Source: Lingula anatina
Taxonomy: Eukaryota; Brachiopoda; Lingulata; Lingulida; Lingulidae
Direction: 5' to 3'
DNA length: 37,198 nt
Assembly (NCBI RefSeq): GCF_001039355.2
Contig: NW_019774347.1
Coordinates: 106,016 to 143,213, forward strand
Under the pieces are notes generated by a model. The model searched no databases, had not been told where the DNA came from, and was given only the letters and a program-made list of their open reading frames with translations. A program made the position numbers and the translations under genes. Position 1 is the first letter of the stretch, and every line of letters begins with the position of its first letter. This document shows positions 11,524 through 22,622 of this stretch, one piece after another.

Positions 11524-13227
11524 GTAAGTACTGAAATTATTTTCTGTTCACTATTTCTGCAATATTTGTCACTTTTTAGGTTAGATTTCAAAAACGGTGT
11601 TAAGCTGTCAGACGTAAGATGAAGCATATGCGTGTTTTATTATAGCCACTCACGACAATATGTGCGCGGTACTTTCTACAACCAACATAACCCTGTTTAC
11701 AGAGTTTATGAAAAGAGAAGATATACATGTACAATATTGAGTAACACGGTGCATTGAAGTCTTTAACGTGTGTTTGTGAATCATGTGTCGTGTTACTCGT
11801 TTAAAGCGAGGGGATCCCATTAAACTGACCCTGAAATTGCCGCCAGTCGTCATTATAGAAATTCACAAATGCTAATAGGATATTTATCTCAGAGTCGAAA
11901 TGATTCGGAATTGGTGTGTTTAGATGTTACTTTCAGTGAACATATAGACAGCAATTCTTAATCCATTTTGTCCCAGGCAAGCATCTATCGGTCATGGCAC
12001 ATACGACTATTTCTGCTCCTCATCTCCCAATTCATTTAAAAGCCATTCACATATATCTATGACCGGTCATCAAAACGTTAATGTCCAGTCGCTCTTAATG
12101 TCGACACCCTTTAGAGGGTTTAATGTCCTCTTCACCCGTCTGCGGCTTCACACCTGTGTATTATTTTAAACTTTAATTAGTCTCCTATGAACCTTTTCAA
12201 TTAGATGCCTCTATTTTCAAAATGATTTGAAAATAAAGATGCAAATTTAATAAGAGATAGTAGAAATATAGAAGTGGCGAGATTTTTTTTGCAGTGAATT
12301 TCGTATACCCCCCCCCCCCTCAAAGCTGCCCACACCGCCACTTCATGCCCCCGGGGAGACTTTTCAACAAAACCAGCTAGTTCAGTTTTATATATTCTGT
12401 TTTGCAGGTGTCATAAACCGTTGTTATCGTGTGTTTTTTTTTAAATGTAAGAATACAAAAGTCTTCATTATCAATGTAAACTCCAGTTTTACGCCCCCGA
12501 GGTGAGGGGCGTTATGTCGGCACCTTTGATGTGTAAGGTGATTCATACATGATGGAAGTTTTTACTTGTAAAAAAAAAAAAAAAAAAAAAAACAACAGCG
12601 AACCTTGTTCTCATAAACTTTTGCTTCTTCTGGGAAACGTGAGGATTATTTGATTATTTTGTATCTACATACATTGTATAAAAAGCAGGTAAAATCTATA
12701 GTAAATATAAGGTAATCTCCCAGAAGCATTCCCTATTGAAGATTTCGATCACTGAAGTCCGTCTCCGAAGCTTTTTATAATGCACCACTACACGTACGTG
12801 TGCATGTAGATGTACTTTTTACACTCTAACATGCAATTGGGGCGTGTGGTTATGCACAAAACGTCTTGTTGCTTTATTATACATAGTATTTGAGAAACAA
12901 AATCATATCGCGTGCAGTGACCTGACTTTTAAAGACAAGTCGTCATACATGTAGATTCCACTTTTGACTCTGAGTCTTGTGGAGGAGGAGTGTAGAGATG
13001 GATAGCGTGACAGGAGTGCAACTTGTGATGAATATATAATTATACATTCATGCTATATCACTGTAGTTCCAAAATTGTTTTCAAGCTCTAGTTAGCACGA
13101 TCGGCTATCAGACCATAAATAACATAGCTTATCTAGGGTTGTGTGATATTGCACTCTGTTCGCTAACAATTAGGGACGTAGGCACAGAAATCAGATGTCT
13201 ATTTTCATATGTTATTTATCGACATTT

Positions 13228-13231
<4 letters not shown>
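11524..13231. other. non-coding with homopolymer tracts
   Basis: Holds a C run at 12309-12321, a short hairpin word (ACGCCCC...GGGGCGT at about 12490-12511) and an A run near 12570-12592. No further exon with good sites was found. Confidence 0.55.

Positions 13232-13280
<49 letters not shown>
13232..13280. repeat. (GA)n microsatellite
   Basis: About 24 GA units. It creates an Arg-Glu run in an open frame (13139-13648) that I do not regard as coding. Confidence 0.9.
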
Positions 13281-13284
<4 letters not shown>

Positions 13285-14726
13285 AACAGATGACAACATA
13301 GAATCCAAAATTTCCCCAAATATAACTCTTTTCTTTACTCCACAATCTAGTGCAAATCAGGCCAAAGTAAGTTTGGATGTAATGTTAGAGCACATTCCTT
13401 CCAGTCTCGCGCCTAGCCTTAGCAACAGCCCGTCACCTAGTAACCTTACAGGTGTAACGCGCGCATGCCAGAACTCATTGCATTTTCACCTCGGTCGACC
13501 TTACACGCGCGATAGAGTGGCACTGACCTTACTGGGTCTGACTGGAATTTCCTTGGTTAATTTCATTTCGTCACGGTACATGTGCATATGCAATTTATAT
13601 ATAAAACGCCTGGAAAAAGTGAACGAGAGAAAATTTGTCTGTTATTAAATTATTTGTACAAGGTATATATAATTGACTTTAATGGAATATTCGAATATCT
13701 TGGGCATTGAACTTTATATTAATAAAATCCTAGAAATTTTTAAAAAAGTAGAAAGGCATATTTTTGGTCAAATAAGCATATGCGAGCTCTGTAAGTTAAC
13801 AGTATAGTTGTATGGCNNNNNNNNNNNNNNNNNNNNNNNNNNNNNNNNNNNNTAAAAATCAAAGCAAACTTGCAGGCGGATGGCGGCGACTGGGCAAGGA
13901 CAATTTTTCGAAAACGCGTTTGTGAGCAGTTTTGGAAGAATGGAAAACGATTTTAAAAGCGGTCGTTGTTAATGAAGAGAAATATCTCGATAACGATGTC
14001 ATGGTGCGTTTTTTATGCAATACTGCACACCTTTAGTTCTACATTCTTTAAGGTGATAAAATATCAATACTTTTAAGCAACAAAAGCCTACTGAAATACT
14101 TCAAATTAAAAACTTGTTAATATTTTGCTTGGAAGTCGTTGTATTGTGTAATGAAATTTTGTCTTTTAAGTGCAGTGATGGGACGTTAAGGAGGAGCCTA
14201 ATATAGAAACGTCAGGTATAATATATTTGACTTAACACATAACATTTTGCAAAATAATGAGTCGTAATTTACCAAATATGATTCAGGCAGTATACGCACA
14301 CAGTTAATAAAATACTTGGTAAATCGCCAGCATGCTTGCACCATAGAATCAAAAGCAGCGATGTTTAATTCCCCTTAAAGACCACCGGCATTTAAACCAG
14401 TTTCAAATTAATTCATGAGATCTGTTTCACAAGATCATCTCGAGCGATAATTCAGTGTCACAAGTACCAGTATGGAAGGGTCAAGTGGTATCGGTGCACC
14501 ACTTACTCTCCATTGTCCTTCATCTTAAGGAGGATAATACCTAGGAGTTATGTCAAGGGGTAATGCAATACACCGACTGCTAGAACCATCATTGTGATCC
14601 TTATCGTGAAAATTGCTCTTTAGCTCTTTCGTTAATTTGGATCCTACGAGCGCACGTCTCGCATGGAAGATACAAATTTGACATCGGGGTCAGATGCAAT
14701 GTAGCCGCGTGTACATTTGATCTGAT
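13281..14726. other. non-coding with sequence gap
   Basis: Unique AT-rich sequence interrupted by the gap at 13817-13852. Nothing codes convincingly on either side of the gap. Confidence 0.6.
13817..13852. other. assembly gap (36 N)
   Basis: Run of 36 undetermined bases. Features could be hidden if the true gap is longer than drawn. Confidence 0.99.
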
Positions 14727-14763
14727 TGATCACGTGTTTATGATGTCAGATGTCACGTGATCA
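14727..14763. promoter_or_regulatory. paired E-box palindrome
   Basis: TGATCACGTG (14727-14736) and CACGTGATCA (14754-14763) form a perfect 10-bp inverted repeat with a 17-bp spacer. Each arm carries the canonical E-box CACGTG, bound by bHLH factors such as Myc/Max and CLOCK/CYCLE types. No promoter is evident beside it. Confidence 0.35.
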
Positions 14764-17363
14764 GTGTGACAAACTGCGCTGATCTTCTAATACATCAATA
14801 ATTTAAGTTTTGTGAGATGAACTAGTAGTTCTATCTACTTTATAACTGTACTTTGATGCCGTTGAATGGTGTAAAAGATACAAGCATGTATTGTAAAGTA
14901 AAATGAAAATTCCAATCAGTGCTGAATCGAAGAGTGAGGTTACAGGTGCAAGTACAGCGGCACACTAGCATGGTAACAATACTCTCACCAAACGCATTTC
15001 CAAAACACAATAAACATAAGAACCTGCATGGCAGTATGTTTGGGATGGAGTTGAAATAACAGCGGTGGCGGGGATATCCTTCACTAGCAAATCATCCTAA
15101 AAATTTCCATGATTTTCCATATACAAATGGCATACATGGCGTACGGCATGCTTGGTAGTAGAAACACTGGCCATGGATGATTTTTGCATGGACGATAGTA
15201 AGGAAGGCTCACTGAAGATTTTGAATTCATGCTCCATTAATCGAAAGTTAAACAGATTTGACTTGCATTTTAAAACTTTTTATGGAAAAGTTTATTTTAA
15301 AATGCATGTCAGGAGTTTTGGGGGGTTGGGTGGGGAGGGAGGAGGCAATTTTAATTATTACCATAGATGTCGTTTTTCGTAGATACCCCCTGCGTGTACA
15401 GTGTACGTGGAGCTAGGCAAGTATTTAAGACATCAAAGCCACGGTCGAGGGAAGGGGGCGGGTGGGGGGGGGGGAGAGACTGCTGTAGGTCTTGGTGTTA
15501 ACAGTAGACCATTGAGGAGGTCATTAGTTCGACGACAAGAGGCTGCTTAAAAGAAGAATTGCACTCCGCGTTTCTGCATTACATAAAAATACAGCGAAAA
15601 ACAAATACATGCCGTTTAAAAATACTTAAAAGATTGCCCCGCAAAGCGTTTAGAGGACCCTTGGTTTGTTTGAATACTCTTCTGCAAAGGTTACACGACG
15701 GTTCGACATTCATAGGCGTCCCAGCGAACACTGGCAAACAAACAGCTTCGATCTTTTGCCTCCTTTTCTTCTACATTTCTACCTCTTCTTTCTTGAAGAT
15801 AATTGATTATTTGGCAGCGAGGTCACACTTAGATCCATCTCGTGCTCTTTCCCAGGCGAAATAATATAGAAGGTGACAAATTCACACGATTTCACCCCTA
15901 CACCCAACACGCCCAATAGTTCCCAAACACAATACCACGCCTTTATAAACCTACTAAAAGCTTTTACAACTCCAAAACCACGAGCAGGTAAATGACACAG
16001 ACTTTGTTTAGAATATATCAAATAGTCTTTTGACCCGTTAAAGGGAAGGGGGGCAACGGTAAACGGTGGATTGGTGCTCATTGCGTAAGAGGATATGGAA
16101 AAAAGGGAAATCAACCGAGGCGGGGACGGGATAACGAGTGGACTGTGATTTGGTGACAGAGTGGAAGACATCGTGGTGTCAGCTGGCGTATATGGGGACA
16201 AATTAGCTGTCGTCTGTTCCCAATTATTTAAGGGGTTTGGTAATACGGTCTTCGCGTGAAAATCGATACTTTAAGAGGGGATATTAAAGGTGAGTTGTAC
16301 GTGTGATTGATGAAAGTCTCGGTTAAGAATTTCAATATGAGGGGAGGTATAACGAATATATACTTATTTACATATAATTTTTTTTTCTTTGGGGGGGGGG
16401 GGGGTGACTCAATGTTTCTATATTGTATAATTGCGGTTAACACGTTTTATTTTTCTGAAATATAAGTTAGAAGAGAACGATCTTTGTCCATGCATGTCTC
16501 AATTCATAGTTCAGAAGCCGAAATCAGGCACAACATAAGCAAAGAAAGATCTTGAGGGTACAGTATTATAATAGTTTGCATTTTGCCAAAACAAACTTAA
16601 GACAACAGAGCAAGCACAATTTAGTAGCTACAACAGTAAGGGAATACACTCCTAGATATTTTTAAAACTAAGCCTTGAGTAGAGTTTAATATCAAGAACA
16701 TGGAGCGATTCACATTGGAAATTCCAATTGGAAATGAAAACACCTCAGAAATCATTCCATTTCTGTTTGACCAGTTGTACTGTCTTAGCCTAATCCACAC
16801 TAAATACTAGGGTCGTAATTTCTTTGGCGATGTCTTCACATTTTTTTACAAATATGAGGGCGTCTCGATCGAAGAAAATGGATAAACAACAGAAAGCCGT
16901 GCCTTTCACTTTGCTTTCTTAACTGCAATGTTATCGTGACCTAACGTATTGACTGAATAAGCCAAGTCTGACGAAGTCTTTACGCCACGCATGTTATAGA
17001 AATAAACCCGAAAACAATTGTACATATTACAGCGCAGTCTTCTTGTAGAAGGGAATGTTTTACGCTACACTGAACGCGGATCGATAGTTTCGAAAATGAA
17101 GCTTGATCAACATGAATTGCCGGCGGAAATTTGGGAATGGTTTAAAGAATTAATTTTCAGCTCCACATTGTAGTGCGTATTAGGATAAGCTATTTGCTAG
17201 ACGCACCTAAACAGTACAACAATGCCAGTTGATAGAGTTTTACAAAAATTACAAAAAAGACGGAGGCAGACTCGTTCATTGTGGAGATGATTAATTTACT
17301 TATAAAAGGCATTCGGGTCATTATAAAAATATGCGTCTAAGGTGAGTGTTGGATTATCGGTTG
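14764..17363. other. non-coding with G-rich runs
   Basis: Contains G-rich tracts at about 15314-15346, 15448-15475 and 16391-16404. Open frames on both strands (15559-15864 plus, 15779-16201 minus) overlap each other and show no family resemblance or splice context. No RNA gene seen. Confidence 0.55.
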
Positions 17364-17373
17364 AGGTGTGTGT

Positions 17374-17410
<37 letters not shown>

Positions 17411-17570
17411 TGGGAGGGAGGGGGAGGGGGCTGTGTGTGTGTATGTGTGTGCGTGTGTGTGTGGGAGTAGGGCTGCGAGTGTGTGTGTGTGTGTGTGTGT
17501 GTGAGTGTGAGTGAGTGTGTGTGTTTGTGCGTGTGTGTGTGTGTGCGTGTGTGTGTGGGAGTAGGGCTGC

Positions 17571-17620
<50 letters not shown>

Positions 17621-17640
17621 GAGGGGGTGTGGCTGGGTGT
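17364..17640. repeat. TG-rich satellite with internal ~94-bp duplication
   Basis: About 275 bp dominated by (TG)n. The interruption GTGGGAGTAGGGCTGCGAG occurs at 17461 and again at 17555 with matching flanks, so part of the tract arose by a 94-bp tandem duplication. Reverse-strand frames here give Thr-His repeats and are not genes. Confidence 0.85.
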
Positions 17641-18255
17641 AGAGGAGCAGGGGTAGATTACAGGAAATGTGTGACGCACAACAGAGGTATGGAGTCTCGT
17701 TGGGGGGGGGGAGCGAGGAGGGGGGAGGATTTTTTAAGTGCGACAGTGGAAACAAATTAGCCATCCCGTGACATATGTAAAAAATAAAGGATTGTCACAT
17801 ACACCCCTGTAAAATTACATTTTTTTCTTAACGCAACAAGCAGTTTTGTCCAGGGTGAAAATAAATGGTTTGTCAGATGACCATTGGATGTCCACCGGAC
17901 CAACCCCCAAAATAATCGCGTGACAGAAAAGTAGTGTCCGAAATGGGGTCAACTCTCCACTGTAATGGGTAAACAGGAGTGGTGACCGGTCTTTTTAACG
18001 ATACGTATCATATATCACCCATTCAATGGCTCGATGAACGAAAAAATGAAGGAACATCAATAATGGCGGACTGGATGAACAGGGATAAGATATCAGCAAC
18101 CTCCGCTCTCAAACTGTCAAATGGACGCTCACTCACGCGATAATCATGCTCACACGTGTTTGAAACAAAACAAAAACGCACCCACTTAAGGGCAGCAGAG
18201 GTAGACTGAAACACACGCAAGGTTGCTTGTTAAACAGCTACATAGACGAGTGAAA

Positions 18256-18290
<35 letters not shown>

Positions 18291-18781
18291 ATGGTAAGAC
18301 AAATAAAGCAGTAAGGATAAAAAATGAATAAATAATTCGATACATTTGACCATACACCTGATTTTTTGTATTGACACTACAAACTTGCATGCTAGCATGT
18401 ACGTAATTTGACCTTACAGGGAAAAGTTAAAAAAGAAACGATTGTATCCTCTGCGTGACTTACAATACATGATGTACACTGTAGAGCGCATTGATGCTCC
18501 GAAGACTGATGTTTTCAGTTCGCGTCACTCCCGCGGTAAAAGATGACACGTCTCCAGTAATGGAATTGACGTGTTTCACTACTTTCCTCGTGCCCCAGGC
18601 CCCCACCGCCTTGGTAATAATAAATTACTGTATTGATTCGCTTGAGAAAATGTAACAGATGCATCTCAGTGTATGGAGTTATGCTGGATTTGTATATTGA
18701 GCATGCTACAAATTCTAGTCTTAGTACATCGCTGAGAAATGAGTACTGTGGGCTCATTCCCACAGACATCATCGGCGTACA
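17641..18781. other. non-coding with AAAT microsatellite
   Basis: Unique sequence with (AAAT)n at 18254-18292. No supported exon. Confidence 0.6.
18254..18292. repeat. (AAAT)n microsatellite
   Basis: About nine to ten tandem AAAT units. Confidence 0.9.
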
Positions 18782-18970
18782 CAGATCGATCCAACTCCGC
18801 GGGGGCTGTCGCTGAATGCAATCAGTCTAACAGATTAACACGTCTCCTCCTGGCGTTTAGTGGAATACAGAAAGCTGGTGATTTTACGAGCACTTTGAAA
18901 ACAAGAGGAGGCGTGTCATTCAGTTAAGCTGATTGCACCCGGCGAGATTCTCCACAGAGTTGGATCGTTT
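18782..18970. repeat. long imperfect inverted repeat (foldback)
   Basis: The left arm (about 18782-18850) and the reverse complement of the right arm (about 18903-18970) align through GATCCAACTC, TGCAATCAG, TTAACA/TGACA and the CACGYCTCCTC block. Arms are about 68 bp at roughly three-quarters identity around a ~52-bp loop. Weaker pairing may continue outward to about 18770 and 18982. It could be a foldback or MITE relic, or, if transcribed, a hairpin RNA. Confidence 0.6.
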
Positions 18971-19996
18971 TACGTAGATTGATGCTGGCTATGGGAATTG
19001 GGTATAATATGCTGGTTGAGAACAGCCAATGTTCTGCACGTAGATTCCTCACAAAGATACGACCTAATTTCCGTGTGAACTAGCAAGGGTAGTGTGCAAA
19101 CTGAAGAGCAGAGGTCGGCCCGTGTGGGGTATGCAAGCAGTTGGCATACAGCTTTTTTTACGCATTCTGAGGCCACTCGCAGCTGCCGTGTTTAGTGTTT
19201 TTATCATCCTCTCCGCTTCGTTTACACGTGCACGACCTCGGTCACTGTGTGGCGTTGTTTCCCGGAGAGTAGCGAATAGTGAACTCGAGACGACATCATT
19301 CTGTTAACGTATGGAAGTTAGTGGACGCTCAACACGTTTTTGTTACGGTTTGTAGGCGTCTTGTGCTCGGGGTTGCACAGTGTAAGCTCGGGTACGTCCA
19401 ACTGTGTCGCGAAGACCGAGACGTAACTCCAAACCACAGTGAATAGAACAAATCTTTGGGCAGTGTCGTCAACGCTGATTGCGACACCAACAGGGGCGAC
19501 GCCGTACATATTGTTAATGGCCAGAACTCGATTCAATTGAAATGCGACGTCAAGGAATTTAAACACAAAGAAAACTGCATTGCGTGATCAAATTTATGCG
19601 CCACGGATCCCGATAAATTTGTCTCGTTGGATAAGTTTCTTAGCCAGAGTCTCTTAAAGTGACAGCGACTTCTAGGTAAGAGGGAGCGGTTTCACAATCA
19701 GGTAGTTATATACTGAGGTATCACCTTTAAGGGGTTAAAAGAGACCGGACGTGACTTCCGGGCTGTTGGGTAAAGCACTCAATGCCCCTTACTGTGCTCT
19801 TGATACAAAATCACAGGCTTTGTAATTGAAATCGCTGAGGCACCAGAGTGTCGGCAACAATACACGTACCCTGTTGCTGTTAGGCTTGGCAGTTCTGAGA
19901 AACCTCAGCCGGGGATAAAGCAATCGGTATAAACTTACTTCCGGGTTTCCGTGTTGCAAGACTTCCAGGTCGTCTACTTGCGCAACTCGGGTAGCT
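18971..19996. other. upstream region of the DPGVI-repeat gene
   Basis: Less AT-rich than its surroundings. Two minus-strand open frames (18970-19176 and 19318-19566) show no recognisable domain. The stretch lies directly upstream of the candidate promoter at 19997 and probably holds its regulatory region. Confidence 0.4.
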
Positions 19997-20030
19997 TATA
20001 AAGCTAGACGAGACAGTCAGCAGTACAGGA
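19997..20030 (+). promoter_or_regulatory. core promoter candidate for the DPGVI-repeat gene
   Basis: TATAAAG at 19997-20003, flanked by GCT and CTAGACG, with initiator-like TCAGCAG and TACAGG words at 20017-20028, about the expected spacing downstream. Transcription from here would give a 5' leader of about 340 nt before the ATG at 20369, with no long upstream frame in the way. Confidence 0.45.
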
Positions 20031-20368
20031 TATTAGATAGAAACACTACGGTTCAAATTGTCATCTGGACGATTACGTGTGACCAGTGTGAGATTAAGTT
20101 GTCAGGGAAATAATTGCGAAAGAATTCGAGATTTTTTGTCAGATTTTTCTATCCCGAATATCGTTACGACGAATTTGCCTGTTAGAAAAACAAATTTGTG
20201 CAAATTAAACGGCTTATAAGGACAGACACTATACTCTGAACGTGGCACTGCATTTGTGGAAAAGCAGACTTCACGGATTTACACATTATCTGAAGAAAAA
20301 GAAAAAAAAGCAACTTGATCGAGTAACAACATTCTGACAAAAGGAGAGAAAAAAGCTCAGAAAAGACC

Positions 20369-21133
20369 ATGGCTGAAGACATGATAGACCCTGGTGTGAT
20401 ACACGTAAACAACCTCGGTTCAGCACCGCCACATGCCGTCGACCCTGACGTGTTAGATATTCCTCTTGTCAGCAGTTTAAACAGGTCTGTTGATCCCGGG
20501 GTGATCGTCATCTCAGAAGAGCTAGATCTCCCCCTCAAGGCAACACCGGATCAGGGGATTGATCCTGGTGTTATTGTGCCAACTGCGCATGCTCCACTCA
20601 GTGTCGATCCGGGTGTTATTATACCAACTACGCATGCTCCACTCAGGATAGATCCGGGTGTTATTATACCAACTACGCATGCTCCACTAAGGATTGATCC
20701 GGGTGTTATTATACCAACTACGCATGCTCCACTCAGTGTCGATCCGGGTGTTATTATACCAACTACGCATGCTCCACTAAGGATTGATCCGGGTGTTATT
20801 ATACCAACTACGCATGCTCCACTCGGTATAGATCCTGGAGTTATTATACCGATTGCTGCAGCAACCTCTCATTCTGAGCCACCGGATTTGGACAGAACAG
20901 ATTCTGACACTGTTATACCAAAGACGAGCGGCTCTGCACTAACAGCATATCCCGAACCGGCAATTGATCCGGGCGTCATAATTCCAAATATGAATCCGCC
21001 GAATGTAGAAGCAAAAACGGATCTGAACAAGGAAGACGTAATCATACCAAAACTGCGTACTGCCCCTTTGCGAGCCTGGCCGGACTCAGAGAATATAGAC
21101 CCCGATGTTATTAATCCGAATACCGGTATGTGA
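20369..21133 (+). CDS. DPGVI-repeat protein, or first coding exon of the plakin gene
   Basis: Intronless frame of 254 codons. The start is MAEDMIDPGVI, in an optimal context (GACCATGG, A at -3, G at +4). The product has no signal peptide or membrane segment and is Pro/Asp/Ile-rich. It is built on about 12 [IV]DP[GD]V[IL] motifs: degenerate copies at residues ~6-60, six exact 15-residue units (consensus IDPGVIIPTTHAPLR) at ~64-153, and degenerate copies to the end (IDPDVINPNTG). I recognise no family. The stop at 21131 follows a strong donor (CCG then GTATGTGAG, exon end 21125, phase 1), so the frame may be exon 1 of a spliced gene. Direct joining to the plakin exon at 29143 breaks the frame; the 8-nt block at 27648 would restore it. 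As a stand-alone gene it has polyadenylation signals at 22181 and 22192. Regular 45-nt period, ATG context and donor make coding likely. Confidence 0.75.
   Translation: MAEDMIDPGVIHVNNLGSAPPHAVDPDVLDIPLVSSLNRSVDPGVIVISEELDLPLKATPDQGIDPGVIVPTAHAPLSVDPGVIIPTTHAPLRIDPGVIIPTTHAPLRIDPGVIIPTTHAPLSVDPGVIIPTTHAPLRIDPGVIIPTTHAPLGIDPGVIIPIAAATSHSEPPDLDRTDSDTVIPKTSGSALTAYPEPAIDPGVIIPNMNPPNVEAKTDLNKEDVIIPKLRTAPLRAWPDSENIDPDVINPNTGM
20558..20851 (+). repeat. 45-nt coding minisatellite (6.5 units)
   Basis: Six complete units starting at 20558, 20603, 20648, 20693, 20738 and 20783, plus a partial seventh at 20828-20851. Core GATCCGGGTGTTATTATACC is nearly invariant from unit 2 on. The junction codons vary as AGT GTC, AGG ATA, AGG ATT and GGT ATA. 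Alternation of the AGT GTC and AGG ATT types in units 3-5 hints at duplication of 90-nt pairs. Near-identity at DNA level means recent expansion or unequal exchange, so copy number is probably polymorphic. Confidence 0.95.
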
Positions 21134-21134
21134 G
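21126..21134 (+). other. splice donor candidate at the end of the DPGVI frame
   Basis: GTATGTGAG after CCG is a strong 5' splice-site match, two codons before the in-frame TGA. Use of it would end the exon at 21125 with one base of a Gly codon (phase 1). Confidence 0.5.
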
Positions 21135-22180
21135 AGACATCTATGTAAATGCGATACCGGATGATATCGGACTGATCCGGAGGAAAAAACCCTGTCAAAA
21201 CCGTATGAGATTATGAAAACAAGGAAAACACCGGATCAGGGTATGGCCCTGGTGGTTACTGCGTTACGCCGCGCTGGAAGTTGAAACATGGAAGCGGTGT
21301 TCCATGAAAAATGACATCACATCAGTATTAAAAGACTAGTACATGTACATGTATTTAGATTGTACTCAGTACTCAGTACACATTTGATCTCGAAGAAGAG
21401 CACAAGCTACTTGATAAGATACTCATGGGCACATTCGAGAAGGGCGATTTAATCTTTGGTTCTTAAGCTAAGCATTTGTAAAGAAAACCCATAATGATCA
21501 GTGTGACCGAGCTTTACACAGGCGGTAAAGTGCACTAGTAGGGACAATAGTGTCTAAACAATATGTTACCGAGGAGAAAGACTGGGACAGAAATGAAGAA
21601 ATTAAACAAAGTCAACATTCCAGCGAACTTCTACAAGAGTCAGCATTGATATATAGATTGTTTTTGGCCAGGTATATGACATGGATGTAATCGTTACGAA
21701 ATAGCTCGAGACACTCTACGGAGTATTGTTACACTCAATTATATATGTTACGTTTTTTCTTAAACGGTATACAATGAGAAAGGAGATCATTTGAAAGCAT
21801 TTTAGTTATAGATTTGTAAATATAATACAGTGTTAGATTGCAACACTTCCAACTCTAGTCATTTACAATCGTGTAACTATCTCATTTCTCGTGCCGCTTT
21901 AGTATTTATTACAGTATTATATATGTACAAGAAAACGTTTTAGTTTTCAACTTTGATATAAAAAACATTAGTTTTCCTACAGTAACACAAGTAGCAACCC
22001 TTTTTAGGTTTATGTCCCTTTTGTGCTGTACTAAAAATGTGCGCATTATGTATTTTGTTAACGTCAAACATCTGTTGCTCTTCAAAAAATGTTAATAGAA
22101 CAAACTTTAACTTAAAAGTAATTCGGTGACGTTCATTTTACCAGTGTTTAATGTTTAGTGTTTTACCAGTGTTTAATGTA
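21135..22180 (+). other. 3' UTR or first-intron sequence
   Basis: AT-rich sequence with TATTTAT-type words and no coding. It is 3' UTR if the DPGVI gene is single-exon, or the start of an 8-kb intron if spliced. Confidence 0.5.
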
Positions 22181-22197
22181 AATAAACGTGAAATAAA
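22181..22197 (+). terminator. two polyadenylation signals
   Basis: AATAAA at 22181-22186 and again at 22192-22197, about 1.05 kb after the DPGVI stop codon. They would give a single-exon transcript of about 2.2 kb. In AT-rich DNA such hexamers also occur by chance. Confidence 0.35.
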
Positions 22198-22267
22198 ACG
22201 ACGATATAGTAAATGCAGTTTTGCACTGATCACTGAACAGATTGTTGCAAAGGTACAGTCCTCATTA

Positions 22268-22270
<3 letters not shown>

Positions 22271-22346
<76 letters not shown>

Positions 22347-22439
22347 CCTAAACTTACAAGAATGACCCGAGGTTGTAGTGCCCGACTACCTATTAACCGA
22401 ACACGTGTGCGTTATTGAGGCCCGGATTTAAAAAAGCTN

Positions 22440-22530
<91 letters not shown>

Positions 22531-22622
22531 CCTAAACTTACAAGAATGACCCGAGGTTGTAGTGCCCGACTACCTATTAACCGAACACGTGTGCGTTATT
22601 GAGGCCCGGATTTAAAAAAGCT
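22271..22622. repeat. duplicated (CT)n-plus-flank block around an N, likely misassembly
   Basis: A (CT)n tract (22271-22343) and 95 bp of flank (22344-22438) are followed by one N (22439), then another (CT)n tract (22440-22527) and the same 95 bp again (22528-22622) without a single difference. The second copy continues into unique sequence. Perfect identity next to a placeholder N points to the two sides of a gap sharing the same sequence. Confidence 0.85.

Noticed and set aside
13139-13648. 169-codon plus-strand open frame
   Set aside because: Held open by the GA microsatellite, which encodes Arg-Glu; the rest lacks any domain.
15779-16201. 140-codon minus-strand open frame
   Set aside because: Overlaps another equally unconvincing plus-strand frame; no motif and no splice sites of note.
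17296-17764. Thr-His-rich minus-strand frames
   Set aside because: Translation of the TG satellite.
22137-22178. short direct repeat TTTTACCAGTGTTTAATGT
   Set aside because: Two copies of about 19 bp only, AT-rich; probably replication slippage with no further structure.
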